Source: Metabacillus_B sp050107715
GTDB taxonomy: Bacteria > Bacillota > Bacilli > Bacillales > Bacillaceae
Direction: 5' to 3'
DNA: 64,000 nt
Assembly (NCBI RefSeq): GCF_050107715.1
Contig: NZ_JBNILN010000014.1
Coordinates: 23,851-87,850 of the forward strand
The notes beneath the pieces are model-generated. The model was given only the letters and a program-made list of their open reading frames with translations. It had not been told where the DNA came from and searched no databases. Within the stretch, counting starts at the first letter, position 1. Every line of letters starts with the position of its first letter. Positions 24,429-33,732 of this stretch are shown here, in pieces. The position numbers and the translations under genes were made by a program.

Positions 24429-25085
24429 TTATTTTCCTCCTTCCTCAGATTTCTTCTTAACAGGAAGAACTTCTCCACGATAGATCCATACTTTGACACC
24501 TAGTTTACCGTAAGTAGTGTCTGCTTCTGCTGTACCGTAATCGATGTCAGCGCGAAGTGTGTGAAGTGGAACAGTTCCTTCACTATAATGCTCAGAGCGA
24601 GCGATGTCAGCTCCGCCAAGACGGCCTGAAACCATTGTTTTAATTCCTTGTGCACCAGCGCGCATTGTGCGTTGAAGTGCCTGCTTTTGAGCACGGCGGA
24701 AAGAAATACGGTTTTCCAGCTGACGAGCGATGTTATCAGCTACAAGTTTAGCATCAAGATCTGCTCTTTTAATTTCAAGGATGTTGATGTGCACGCGTTT
24801 ACCAGTGAGTGAGTTAAGAGCTTTACGAAGCGCTTCAACTTCAGTACCACCTTTACCGATAACCATTCCTGGCTTAGCAGTGTGGACTGTTACGTTAATG
24901 CGGTTAGCAGCACGCTCAATTTCCACTTTGGAAACAGATGCATCATTCAGGCGTTTGTTGATGTATTCACGAACTTTGATATCTTCGTGTAAAAGATCAG
25001 CGTAGTCTTTGCCTGCGTACCATTTTGATTCCCAATCACGAATCACACCGACACGGAGACCGACTGGATTTACCTTTTGACCCAC
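24429..25085 (-). CDS. rpsC: 30S ribosomal protein uS3
   Basis: The protein is 218 residues. An N-terminal KH domain with the GMVIGKGG loop (GXXG) is followed by the S3 C-terminal domain (GRLGGADIARSEHYSEGTVP). It forms part of the mRNA entry helicase. It is separated from rplV by three bases and from rplP by one. Confidence 0.98.
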   Translation of the reverse strand: MGQKVNPVGLRVGVIRDWESKWYAGKDYADLLHEDIKVREYINKRLNDASVSKVEIERAANRINVTVHTAKPGMVIGKGGTEVEALRKALNSLTGKRVHINILEIKRADLDAKLVADNIARQLENRISFRRAQKQALQRTMRAGAQGIKTMVSGRLGGADIARSEHYSEGTVPLHTLRADIDYGTAEADTTYGKLGVKVWIYRGEVLPVKKKSEEGGK

Positions 25086-25088
25086 AGC

Positions 25089-25430
25089 TTATCCCTCCTT
25101 CTTTTCTGATACGATAATAGTGATATGACTCGTACGTTTGTTAATCGCACTTGCACGGCCCATTGCACGCGGACGGAATCTTTTCAAAGTCGGTCCTTCG
25201 TCAACGAATGCCTGTGAAATGACAAGGCTGTTAATGTCCATTTCATAGTTGTGCTCAGCGTTAGCAACTGCAGAGTTTAATACTTTTTCAATAACCGGAG
25301 AAGCTGCCTTCGGAGTGTGACGAAGGATTGCAACTGCTTCACCGACTTGCTTTCCTCGAATTAAGTCCATTACCAAACGTGCTTTACGAGGAGCAATACG
25401 AACTGTTCTAGCGACAGCTTTAGCTTGCAT
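25089..25430 (-). CDS. rplV: 50S ribosomal protein uL22
   Basis: The protein is 113 residues. It begins MQAKAVARTVRIAPRKARLV. The tunnel-lining hairpin around RPRAMGRASAINKRTSHI is of normal length, with no macrolide-resistance insertion apparent. It follows rpsS by 17 bp. Confidence 0.98.
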   Translation of the reverse strand: MQAKAVARTVRIAPRKARLVMDLIRGKQVGEAVAILRHTPKAASPVIEKVLNSAVANAEHNYEMDINSLVISQAFVDEGPTLKRFRPRAMGRASAINKRTSHITIIVSEKKEG

Positions 25431-25447
25431 TTAAATGCCTCCTCTCA

Positions 25448-25726
25448 TTAGCGTCTTGTTTTTTTATCGTCGTTACCGTGGCCTTTGTAAGTACGAGAAG
25501 GTGCGAATTCACCTAACTTGTGGCCAACCATGTCTTCCGTTACATAAACAGGAACGTGTTTGCGTCCATCATAGACTGCGATCGTGTGACCAATGAATTG
25601 AGGGAAGATTGTAGAACGGCGAGACCAAGTTTTAATAACTTGTTTCTTTTCAGTTTCATTCAATTTTTCCACTTTAACCATCAAGTGATCATCCACGAAA
25701 GGTCCTTTTTTCAAGCTGCGACCCAT
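25448..25726 (-). CDS. rpsS: 30S ribosomal protein uS19
   Basis: The protein is 92 residues, MGRSLKKGPFVDDHLMVKVE to KLGEFAPSRTYKGHGNDDKK. It contacts S13 in the 30S head. It follows rplB by 57 bp. Confidence 0.98.
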   Translation of the reverse strand: MGRSLKKGPFVDDHLMVKVEKLNETEKKQVIKTWSRRSTIFPQFIGHTIAVYDGRKHVPVYVTEDMVGHKLGEFAPSRTYKGHGNDDKKTRR

Positions 25727-25783
25727 GCGAGTACCTCCCTTCGTGATTGCGCTACGGTTCGGTCGAACCGTAGTTCAACCCCG

Positions 25784-26614
25784 TTATTTTTTACGACGAC
25801 GTACGATAAACTTATCGGATTTGCTGCTCTTTTTACGTGTTTTAGCTCCAAGAGTCGGTTTGCCCCAAGGAGACATAGGTGATTTACGTCCAATTGGTGA
25901 ACGTCCTTCACCACCACCGTGAGGGTGATCGTTAGGGTTCATTACAGATCCGCGGACTGTTGGGCGTTTGCCTAACCAGCGTGAACGTCCTGCTTTACCA
26001 ATGTTGATCAGTTCGTGCTGCTCGTTGCCGACCTGGCCGATTGTAGCACGGCAAGTAGCAAGAATCATGCGAACCTCACCGGAATTCAAACGGACAAGTA
26101 CGTATTTGCCTTCTTTACCAAGGACCTGTGCAGATGTTCCTGCAGAACGTACAAGCTGTCCGCCTTTTCCAGGCTTAAGCTCGATGTTGTGTACCACTGT
26201 ACCAACTGGAATGTTTTGAAGTGGAAGAGCGTTACCCACTTTAATGTCAGCTTCTGTGCCGGACATGATTTCCATTCCAACTTTAATGTTTTTAGGAGCA
26301 AGAATGTATCTCTTTTCTCCATCTGCATAGTGAATCAATGCAATGTTTGCAGAGCGGTTTGGATCATACTCGATTGTAGCAACGCGGCCTGGTATACCAT
26401 CTTTGTCGCGTTTGAAATCAATAATACGATATTGGCGCTTATGGCCACCGCCATGATGACGAACCGTGATTTTACCTTGGTTGTTGCGTCCAGCTTTTTT
26501 GCTTAACGGAGCAAGCAAGGATTTTTCCGGCTTATCAGTAGTGATCTCTGCAAAATCAGATACTGTCATACCACGTCGACCGTTGGAGGTCGGTTTGTAT
26601 TTTTTAATCGCCAT
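25784..26614 (-). CDS. rplB: 50S ribosomal protein uL2
   Basis: The protein is 276 residues, full length. It begins MAIKKYKPTSNGRRGMTVSD. The peptidyl-transferase-proximal histidine loop (VMNPNDHPHGGGEGRSPIG) is conserved. The basic C-terminus (KKSSKSDKFIVRRRKK) enters the rRNA. It lies between rplW and rpsS in the S10 cluster. Confidence 0.98.
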   Translation of the reverse strand: MAIKKYKPTSNGRRGMTVSDFAEITTDKPEKSLLAPLSKKAGRNNQGKITVRHHGGGHKRQYRIIDFKRDKDGIPGRVATIEYDPNRSANIALIHYADGEKRYILAPKNIKVGMEIMSGTEADIKVGNALPLQNIPVGTVVHNIELKPGKGGQLVRSAGTSAQVLGKEGKYVLVRLNSGEVRMILATCRATIGQVGNEQHELINIGKAGRSRWLGKRPTVRGSVMNPNDHPHGGGEGRSPIGRKSPMSPWGKPTLGAKTRKKSSKSDKFIVRRRKK

Positions 26615-26643
26615 CTCAATTTCCCTCCTTCACTTATATAGTA

Positions 26644-26931
26644 TTAAACTTCAAAAAGTTCGATTTCTTTAGAGTCAGCAGTCAATGTAATGATAGCTTT
26701 TCTTCTGCGATTTGTAAGTCCGCTGTAACGGCCAACACGTCTGAATTTACCTTTGTAATTCATAACGTTGACTTTCGCTACTTTCACACCGAAAATTGCT
26801 TCTACAGCATCTTTAACTTCCGTTTTATTAGCTCTTACGTCTACTTCAAACGTGTATTTTCTGTCAGCCATAATGTCAGTAGAATTTTCAGTGATCACGG
26901 GGCGCTTAATAATATCACGAGGATCTTTCAT
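26644..26931 (-). CDS. rplW: 50S ribosomal protein uL23
   Basis: The protein is 95 residues, beginning MKDPRDIIKRPVITENSTDI. It is the trigger-factor and SRP docking protein at the tunnel exit. Its ATG shares one base with the rplD stop. Confidence 0.98.
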   Translation of the reverse strand: MKDPRDIIKRPVITENSTDIMADRKYTFEVDVRANKTEVKDAVEAIFGVKVAKVNVMNYKGKFRRVGRYSGLTNRRRKAIITLTADSKEIELFEV

Positions 26932-27554
26932 TATGCAAGCACCTCCTCTACTTTTTGCACCGCAGCTTTCGTCATCACAAGCTTTTCATGATTCAGTACA
27001 TCAAGAACGTTGATGCTGTCAGCTGCAACAACAGTGATTCCCTGGATGTTACGTGTAGAAAGATCGACTTTCTCGTTAACATCAGCAGTAACAATCAATG
27101 CTTTTTTCTCAACAGAAATAGCTTTAAGAATGTTAACCATTTCTCTTGTTTTTACAGCATCCAGTGTCAGATCTTCAAGAACAACAAAATTGCTGTCCTG
27201 TACTTTAGATGACAAAGCAGATTTGATAGCCAAACGGCGCACTTTTTTAGGTAGTTTGTAAGCGTAAGAACGAGGTGTCGGTCCGAAAACTACTCCTCCT
27301 CCGCGCCATTGCGGTGAACGGATAGACCCTTGACGGGCACGTCCTGTTCCTTTTTGGCGCCAAGGTTTGCGTCCTCCGCCACGAACTTCAGAACGATTTT
27401 TTACTTTAGCATTTCCTTGTCTTAAGGAAGCTCTTTGCATGATAACCGCTTCGAAAAGAACAGCTTGGTTTGGCTCGATACCGAAGATCGAATCATTCAG
27501 TTCGATTTCACCAGCGTTATTTCCGCTTTGGTTTAACATAGTAACTTTTGGCAT
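26931..27554 (-). CDS. rplD: 50S ribosomal protein uL4
   Basis: The protein is 207 residues with the extended tunnel loop (KNRSEVRGGGRKPWRQKGTG, then RARQGSIRSPQWRGGG). It is a regulator of S10 operons in enteric bacteria; in Bacillus this is not established. It follows rplC by 27 bp. Confidence 0.98.
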   Translation of the reverse strand: MPKVTMLNQSGNNAGEIELNDSIFGIEPNQAVLFEAVIMQRASLRQGNAKVKNRSEVRGGGRKPWRQKGTGRARQGSIRSPQWRGGGVVFGPTPRSYAYKLPKKVRRLAIKSALSSKVQDSNFVVLEDLTLDAVKTREMVNILKAISVEKKALIVTADVNEKVDLSTRNIQGITVVAADSINVLDVLNHEKLVMTKAAVQKVEEVLA

Positions 27555-27581
27555 GATCCATTTCCTCCTTTCCCGGAAAAG

Positions 27582-28211
27582 TTATTTGGATTTTACTGCA
27601 GCTTTTACAGTAACTAAAGATTTTCTTGGACCCGGTACGTTACCTTTGATCAAAAGAAGATTGCGTTCTGCATCCACTTTAACGATCTCAAGGTTTTGTA
27701 CTGTAACGCGCTCTCCACCCATACGTCCAGGGAGAAGTTTGTTCTTGAATACACGGTTTGGAGCAACAGGACCCATTGAACCCGGGCGGCGATGGTAGCG
27801 TGAACCGTGGGACATTGGTCCGCGGGACTGTCCGTGGCGTTTAATGGCACCTTGGAACCCTTTACCTTTTGAAATACCTGTTACATCTACTGTGTCTCCA
27901 GCAGTGAATAATTCAACTTTGACTTCCTGACCAACTTCGTAGTCTGCTGCGCTTACTCCACGAAATTCCTTAATGAAGCGCTTAGGCGCAGTATTTGCTT
28001 TTGCAACGTGACCTTTTGCCGGTCTGTTTACAAGCTTTTCACGTTTGTCATCAAAACCAACCTGAACTGCTTCGTAACCGTCGATTTCAGCCGTTTTCAC
28101 TTGAAGAACTACGTTTGGAGCAGCCTCTACAACTGTTACCGGGATTAAATCGCCGTTTTCAGCAAACACCTGCGTCATACCGATTTTTCTACCTAAGATT
28201 CCTTTGGTCAT
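27582..28211 (-). CDS. rplC: 50S ribosomal protein uL3
   Basis: The protein is 209 residues, MTKGILGRKIGMTQVFAENG with the long internal arm (QGAIKRHGQSRGPMSHGSRY) that reaches the peptidyl-transferase centre. It is the second gene of the S10 operon, 42 bp after rpsJ. Confidence 0.98.
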   Translation of the reverse strand: MTKGILGRKIGMTQVFAENGDLIPVTVVEAAPNVVLQVKTAEIDGYEAVQVGFDDKREKLVNRPAKGHVAKANTAPKRFIKEFRGVSAADYEVGQEVKVELFTAGDTVDVTGISKGKGFQGAIKRHGQSRGPMSHGSRYHRRPGSMGPVAPNRVFKNKLLPGRMGGERVTVQNLEIVKVDAERNLLLIKGNVPGPRKSLVTVKAAVKSK

Positions 28212-28253
28212 TCGTCACACCTCCTATTTTTTTCTTCTATATAATATTGAACA

Positions 28254-28562
28254 TTAAAGTTTGATTTCGATATCGACACCGGATGGTAAATCCAAACGCA
28301 TTAACGCATCAACAGTTTGTGGTGTTGGGTTAATGATGTCGATTAGACGTTTGTGCGTACGCATCTCGAATTGCTCACGAGAGTCTTTGTACTTATGCAC
28401 CGCACGAAGAATTGTGTAGATAGACTTTTCAGTCGGTAGCGGGATCGGACCAGATACGTTAGCACCTGAACGTTTCGCTGTTTCTACGATTTTTTCGGCA
28501 GATTGATCAAGAATCCTGTGATCATATGCTTTCAAACGAATACGAATTTTTTGTTTTGCCAT
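28254..28562 (-). CDS. rpsJ: 30S ribosomal protein uS10 (NusE)
   Basis: The protein is 102 residues, MAKQKIRIRLKAYDHRILDQ. Besides its place in the 30S head it binds NusB/NusG in antitermination complexes. It is the first gene of the S10 operon, transcribed from the consensus promoter at 28765-28793 through a 200-base leader. Confidence 0.98.
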   Translation of the reverse strand: MAKQKIRIRLKAYDHRILDQSAEKIVETAKRSGANVSGPIPLPTEKSIYTILRAVHKYKDSREQFEMRTHKRLIDIINPTPQTVDALMRLDLPSGVDIEIKL

Positions 28563-28764
28563 TATTTTCCCTCCTTTTCGCCTACTTATTATAGACAGTT
28601 CTCAGTGAGAATTTCCCTCACACACTCGCCATGGCAAAGCGGCCGGGTGTGTCAGCAACCTCTCACATCATCGCAGTCAAAGACCAACATTCACTATTAT
28701 ATAAAAAATGAGCGTCAGTTGCAAGAAGAAATATAAATTTCTTCGTCTTTTACGCACCTCAAAT
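28563..28764 (-). promoter_or_regulatory. S10 operon leader
   Basis: About 200 bases of leader RNA lie between the S10 promoter and rpsJ. They contain GTGAGAG and CTCAC-type complementary segments around 28600-28670, but I see no intrinsic terminator. Together with the promoter and tuf terminator this accounts for the 329-bp rpsJ-tuf gap, which holds no gene. Confidence 0.4.
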
Positions 28765-28793
28765 ATTATAACTTTTTTTAGGCAAAAAAACAA
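28765..28793 (-). promoter_or_regulatory. Sigma-A promoter of the S10 operon
   Basis: On the minus strand TTGTTT (28793-28788) and TATAAT (28770-28765) are separated by 17 bp, with A/T-rich flanks. Confidence 0.75.
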
Positions 28794-28856
28794 GGGCTGC
28801 TTTAAACTAACCAATTGTTCTTAATGAATTAGCATATAAATAGAAGAGCATAAAAA

Positions 28857-28885
28857 AAACGAGCGATTTCTCGCTCGTTTTTAGT
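28857..28885 (-). terminator. Terminator after tuf
   Basis: The 10-bp stem AAACGAGCGA/TCGCTCGTTT has a TTTC loop and flanking A and T runs, so it can act in either direction. It lies within 15 bases of the tuf stop. Confidence 0.85.
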
Positions 28886-28891
28886 AAGCAA

Positions 28892-30082
28892 TTACTCAGT
28901 GATTGTAGCAACTACTCCGGCACCTACAGTACGTCCACCCTCACGGATAGAGAACTTAGTACCTTCTTCGATTGCGATTGGAGCGATTAGTTCAACAGTC
29001 ATTTCGATGTTGTCTCCAGGCATAACCATTTCTACACCTTCAGGAAGGTTGCAGATACCAGTTACATCAGTTGTACGGAAGTAGAACTGAGGACGGTAGT
29101 TAGTGAAGAATGGAGTGTGACGTCCACCCTCTTCTTTAGAAAGTACATAAACTTCTGCTTTGAACTTTGTGTGTGGAGTGATTGTTCCTGGCTTAGCAAG
29201 AACTTGTCCACGTTGGATATCTTCACGAGCTACTCCACGAAGAAGTGCGCCGATGTTGTCTCCAGCTTCAGCATAGTCAAGAAGTTTACGGAACATTTCA
29301 ACACCTGTAACAGTTGTTGATTTTGGCTCTTCAGCAAGACCGATGATTTCGATAACGTCACCGACTTTAACTTGTCCACGCTCAACACGTCCAGTTGCAA
29401 CAGTTCCACGGCCAGTGATTGAGAATACATCCTCAACAGGCATCATGAATGGTTTTTCGATATCACGCTCAGGAGTTGGGATGTATTCGTCAACTGCGTT
29501 CATCAGTTCAACGATTTTCTCTTCCCACTCAGCTTCTCCTTCAAGAGCTTTAAGAGCAGAACCTTTGATTACTGGAATGTCGTCGCCAGGGAAATCGTAC
29601 TCAGAAAGAAGGTCACGAACTTCCATTTCAACTAGTTCTAGCAATTCTTCGTCATCAACCATGTCACATTTGTTCATGAATACAACAAGGTAAGGTACAC
29701 CTACTTGACGAGAAAGAAGGATGTGCTCACGAGTTTGAGGCATTGGGCCGTCAGCAGCAGATACTACTAGGATTCCGCCGTCCATTTGAGCAGCACCAGT
29801 GATCATGTTTTTAACATAGTCAGCATGTCCCGGGCAGTCAACGTGTGCATAGTGGCGTGTATCAGTTTCGTACTCAACGTGTGCAGTTGAGATTGTGATT
29901 CCGCGCTCGCGCTCTTCTGGAGCAGCATCGATCATATCATATGCCATCGCTGCACCTTTACCGCTGCGTTTAGCAAGTACAGTAGTGATTGCAGCTGTTA
30001 GAGTTGTTTTACCGTGGTCAACGTGTCCAATTGTACCGATATTGGCATGTGTTTTGGAACGGTCGAATTTTTCTTTACCCAT
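28892..30082 (-). CDS. tuf: Elongation factor Tu
   Basis: The protein is 396 residues. GTPase motifs are G1 GHVDHGKT (about 19-26), DCPGH (about 81-85) and NKCD (about 136-139), followed by the two beta-barrel domains ending TVGAGVVATITE. It delivers aminoacyl-tRNA to the ribosomal A site. It is the last gene of the rpsL-rpsG-fusA-tuf operon and has its own terminator. The 111-bp leader after fusA contains an imperfect CAGAAGGCGGG hairpin (30123-30152) without a T tract. Confidence 0.99.
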   Translation of the reverse strand: MGKEKFDRSKTHANIGTIGHVDHGKTTLTAAITTVLAKRSGKGAAMAYDMIDAAPEERERGITISTAHVEYETDTRHYAHVDCPGHADYVKNMITGAAQMDGGILVVSAADGPMPQTREHILLSRQVGVPYLVVFMNKCDMVDDEELLELVEMEVRDLLSEYDFPGDDIPVIKGSALKALEGEAEWEEKIVELMNAVDEYIPTPERDIEKPFMMPVEDVFSITGRGTVATGRVERGQVKVGDVIEIIGLAEEPKSTTVTGVEMFRKLLDYAEAGDNIGALLRGVAREDIQRGQVLAKPGTITPHTKFKAEVYVLSKEEGGRHTPFFTNYRPQFYFRTTDVTGICNLPEGVEMVMPGDNIEMTVELIAPIAIEEGTKFSIREGGRTVGAGVVATITE

Positions 30083-30193
30083 TCGAAATGCCTCCTTAGA
30101 AAATTGAGTTAGTTATATTGATTCAGAAAGCAGGCAGGACCCGCCTTCTGAGCTTACATAAGTAGTTATACTTGAATAAAAGGGTAAAATCAA

Positions 30194-32272
30194 TTACTCA
30201 CCTTTATTTTTTTTGATGATTTCTTCTGAAATGGATTTTGGAACCTCTTCGTAGTGGTCGAAGTGCATAGTGAATGTTCCGCGTCCTTGTGTATTGGAAC
30301 GCAACGCAGTTGCATAGCCAAACATTTCGGAAAGAGGAACCATTGCACGGACAACTTGAGCGTTACCGCGTGCTTCCATACCTTCAACGCGTCCACGGCG
30401 GGAAGTTACATCACCCATGATGTCTCCCATGTACTCGTCCGGAACGACCACTTCAACCTTCATAACAGGCTCAAGGATTACCGGGTTGCACTTGGAAACA
30501 GCGTTTTTCAGAGCAAGGGATGCCGCTACTTTAAATGCCATCTCACTGGAGTCGACATCATGGTAAGATCCATCCACAAGTGCTGCTTTAACGTCGATTA
30601 ACTGATATCCTGCAAGGACACCGTTTTTCATTGAATCCTCTAGACCGGCTTGAACAGCTGGTACGTATTCACGAGGAACAACTCCACCGACGATCTTGTT
30701 TTGGAATTCGAACCCTTTACCTTCTTCGTTTGGTTCAAATTCGATCCAAACGTGTCCGAATTGTCCGCGTCCACCGGATTGGCGGGCAAACTTACCTTCG
30801 ACTTTAGCTGAACCGCGGAAAGTCTCACGGTATGCAACCTGCGGAGCACCAACATTTGCTTCTACTTTGAACTCGCGACGCATACGGTCAACGATGATAT
30901 CAAGATGAAGCTCACCCATACCAGAGATAATGGTTTGTCCAGTCTCAGGATCAGTATGAGCGCGGAAAGTTGGATCCTCTTCAGAAAGCTTAGTCAGTGC
31001 TGTAGACATTTTGTCCTGGTCAGCTTTTGACTTTGGCTCTACTGACAGGGAGATAACCGGCTCTGGGAATTCCATGGATTCCAAGATTACAAGGCTCTTT
31101 TCATCACACAGAGTATCACCAGTTGTCGTATCTTTCAATCCTACTGCAGCTGCGATATCCCCGGAGTATACAGTAGCAATTTCTTCACGGGAGTTAGCAT
31201 GCATCTGCAGGATACGTCCTACACGCTCACGCTTGCCTTTCGTGGAGTTTTGCACGTAAGAACCAGAGTTAAGCACTCCAGAGTACACACGGAAGAAAGT
31301 AAGCTTCCCAACGTATGGATCTGTCATAACTTTAAACGCCAGAGCAGAGAACGGCTCATCGTCACCGGATTTACGAAGTACTTCCTCTTCAGAATCCGGA
31401 AGAATTCCTTTGATGGCAGGTACATCAGTTGGTGCAGGCAGGTAATCAAGTACCGCATCCAGCATCAATTGTACACCTTTGTTTTTGAAAGCAGATCCGC
31501 AAAGAACTGGGTAGAATTCAACGTCACAAGTACCTTTTCGGATAGCTGCTTTGATTTCATCAATCGTAAGCTCTTCACCGTCAAGATATTTCATCATTAA
31601 TTCTTCATCAAGTTCTGCTACGGCTTCGATCAATTTGCTGCGCCATTCTTCAGCAAGTTCTTGATACTCTTCAGGAATTTCTTTTGCTTCGGAACGTGTT
31701 CCTAAGTCATCTTCGTAGAAATATGCTACGTTTTCTACTAGATCGATAATTCCCTCGAATTGATCCTCAGCACCGATTGGAAGCTGGATTGGATGCGCAT
31801 TGGCCTGAAGGCGCTCATGCATCGTTTTTACGGAGTAAAGGAAATCCGCACCGATTTTATCCATTTTGTTAACGAATACGACACGAGGCACGCCGTATGT
31901 TGTAGCCTGGCGCCAAACTGTTTCAGTTTGAGGCTCAACTCCGGATTGTGCATCAAGAACAGCTACGGCACCATCAAGTACACGCAGGGAACGTTCAACC
32001 TCAACAGTGAAGTCTACGTGTCCCGGTGTATCGATAATGTTTACACGGTAACCTTTCCATGATGCAGTTGTAGCTGCAGATGTAATCGTGATTCCGCGTT
32101 CCTGCTCCTGTTCCATCCAGTCCATTTGTGAAGCTCCTTCATGAGTTTCACCAATTTTGTGGATACGTCCAGTGTAGAACAAAATCCGTTCTGTAGTCGT
32201 CGTTTTACCAGCGTCGATGTGAGCCATGATCCCGATATTACGAGTGTTTTCTAAGGAGAACTCTCTTGCCAT
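30194..32272 (-). CDS. fusA: Elongation factor G
   Basis: The protein is 692 residues, full length. The G domain carries AHIDAGKTT (17-25), DTPGH and NKMDK; domains II-V follow, with the C-terminal SRRGRVEGMEARGNAQVVRA region of domain V. It drives ribosomal translocation with GTP. It follows rpsG by 53 bp. Confidence 0.99.
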   Translation of the reverse strand: MAREFSLENTRNIGIMAHIDAGKTTTTERILFYTGRIHKIGETHEGASQMDWMEQEQERGITITSAATTASWKGYRVNIIDTPGHVDFTVEVERSLRVLDGAVAVLDAQSGVEPQTETVWRQATTYGVPRVVFVNKMDKIGADFLYSVKTMHERLQANAHPIQLPIGAEDQFEGIIDLVENVAYFYEDDLGTRSEAKEIPEEYQELAEEWRSKLIEAVAELDEELMMKYLDGEELTIDEIKAAIRKGTCDVEFYPVLCGSAFKNKGVQLMLDAVLDYLPAPTDVPAIKGILPDSEEEVLRKSGDDEPFSALAFKVMTDPYVGKLTFFRVYSGVLNSGSYVQNSTKGKRERVGRILQMHANSREEIATVYSGDIAAAVGLKDTTTGDTLCDEKSLVILESMEFPEPVISLSVEPKSKADQDKMSTALTKLSEEDPTFRAHTDPETGQTIISGMGELHLDIIVDRMRREFKVEANVGAPQVAYRETFRGSAKVEGKFARQSGGRGQFGHVWIEFEPNEEGKGFEFQNKIVGGVVPREYVPAVQAGLEDSMKNGVLAGYQLIDVKAALVDGSYHDVDSSEMAFKVAASLALKNAVSKCNPVILEPVMKVEVVVPDEYMGDIMGDVTSRRGRVEGMEARGNAQVVRAMVPLSEMFGYATALRSNTQGRGTFTMHFDHYEEVPKSISEEIIKKNKGE

Positions 32273-32325
32273 CTTGGTAACTTCTCCTTCCTATAAAGAG
32301 GATTAGTGGGTTTTTTGTTTCGATC

Positions 32326-32796
32326 TTACCAGCGGTAGTGAGCGAATGCTTTGTTCGCTTCTGCCATTTTGTGTGTATCTTCGCGTTTCTTAACAGCAGC
32401 ACCAGTGTTGTTGGCTGCGTCAAGAATCTCATTAGCCAAACGCTCTTCCATGGTTTTTTCACCGCGAAGACGAGCGTAATGCACTAACCAGCGAAGTCCA
32501 AGTGTAGTACGGCGGTCAGGACGCACCTCTACTGGTACTTGGTAGTTTGCTCCACCTACACGGCGAGCTTTTACTTCTAGAACTGGCATGATGTTTTTAA
32601 GCGCTTGTTCGAACACTTCCATTGGCTCTTTTCCGCTGCGTTCCTTGATTGAATCAAGTGCAGAGTAAAGAATGGTTTGTGCTTTTCCTCTTTTACCGTC
32701 AACCATAATGCGGTTTACCAAACGAGTGATAAGTTTGGAATTGTAAAGCGGATCAGGCAATACGTCTCTTTTTGTAACAGGACCTTTACGAGGCAT
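32326..32796 (-). CDS. rpsG: 30S ribosomal protein uS7
   Basis: The protein is 156 residues from MPRKGPVTKRDVLPDPLYNS; the six-codon extension upstream contains the AAGGAGG site and is not coding. It organises the 3' major domain of 16S rRNA. It is 42 bp after rpsL. Confidence 0.97.
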   Translation of the reverse strand: MPRKGPVTKRDVLPDPLYNSKLITRLVNRIMVDGKRGKAQTILYSALDSIKERSGKEPMEVFEQALKNIMPVLEVKARRVGGANYQVPVEVRPDRRTTLGLRWLVHYARLRGEKTMEERLANEILDAANNTGAAVKKREDTHKMAEANKAFAHYRW

Positions 32797-32838
32797 GTTT
32801 TTTCCTCCTTTCACGAAATGATTCTATTTTTAGTTGAA

Positions 32839-33261
32839 TTATTTTTTTGCAGCTTTCGGGCGTTTTGTTCCGTATTTGGAACGTCCTTGCATACGGCCGT
32901 CAACACCAGCAGTATCAAGCGCACCGCGAACGATGTGATAACGTACTCCCGGTAAATCCTTTACACGTCCGCCGCGGATTAGTACGACACTGTGCTCTTG
33001 AAGGTTATGTCCGATACCAGGAATGTAAGCTGTAACCTCGATTTGGTTGGTCAAGCGTACACGGGCATATTTACGAAGCGCGGAGTTCGGCTTCTTCGGA
33101 GTCATTGTACCCACACGTGTGCAGACACCGCGTTTTTGTGGTGATGATACGTTCGTGTGCTCTTTTTTGAAGCTGTTGTACCCTTTGTTCAATGCAGGAG
33201 ACTTGGATTTTTCAATCTTGCTGATACGTCCCTTGCGAACTAGTTGATTAATAGTAGGCAT
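32839..33261 (-). CDS. rpsL: 30S ribosomal protein uS12
   Basis: The protein is 140 residues from MPTINQLVRKGRISKIEKSK, preceded by GGGAGG. The decoding-loop segments TPKKPNSALRKYARV and GRVKDLPGVRYH are of streptomycin-sensitive type. The longer frame to 33327 is not in the family. It heads the str operon after rplGB. Confidence 0.97.
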   Translation of the reverse strand: MPTINQLVRKGRISKIEKSKSPALNKGYNSFKKEHTNVSSPQKRGVCTRVGTMTPKKPNSALRKYARVRLTNQIEVTAYIPGIGHNLQEHSVVLIRGGRVKDLPGVRYHIVRGALDTAGVDGRMQGRSKYGTKRPKAAKK

Positions 33262-33369
33262 GTTTTTTCCTCCCTTCTCAATTTCTAAACCCACACATCC
33301 AGGTGGTTCATATTTGGGCAAAAACAAAGTCTTTACTTGATTAATCAGGTAAAAACACGTTTGCTTTTA

Positions 33370-33615
33370 TTAGGTAATGGCTACTGCTGCGGCCCCAACT
33401 TCAATTCCGCAAGCTTTTCCAAGCTTTTTCATAGAGTCAACCAGCATGACAGGAACCTGTTTTTCCCTCGCCATCTGAGCAACGGCAGATGTAATCCTGG
33501 GATCAGCGTCCTCTGCAATGATGAGCTCCTTTACGGAACCTTGCTGTAGTGCCTTCAGCGTTTGCTTTGTACCAACAATAATAGTTGCTGCCTGTGATAC
33601 TTTTTCATAAGACAT
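33370..33615 (-). CDS. rplGB: L7Ae-family protein, YbxF-type (formerly RplGB)
   Basis: The protein is 81 residues from MSYEKVSQAATIIVGTKQTL, with GGAGG eight to ten bases before the ATG. The upstream 35-codon extension is spacer from rpoC. It has the L7Ae/L30e/S12e fold with EDADPRIT in the K-turn-binding region. It binds kink-turn RNA. It lies between rpoC and rpsL as ybxF does in B. subtilis. Confidence 0.95.
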   Translation of the reverse strand: MSYEKVSQAATIIVGTKQTLKALQQGSVKELIIAEDADPRITSAVAQMAREKQVPVMLVDSMKKLGKACGIEVGAAAVAIT

Positions 33616-33732
33616 TGAAGTATATCCTCCAAAGCAACAGGTAGAATCGAGCACCTTGAATAGCTTAACATTGGAAGAGATGGATGTCAACAGAGTTTCA
33701 GAAGAAACATCTGCCGGCATCCATCTCTCATA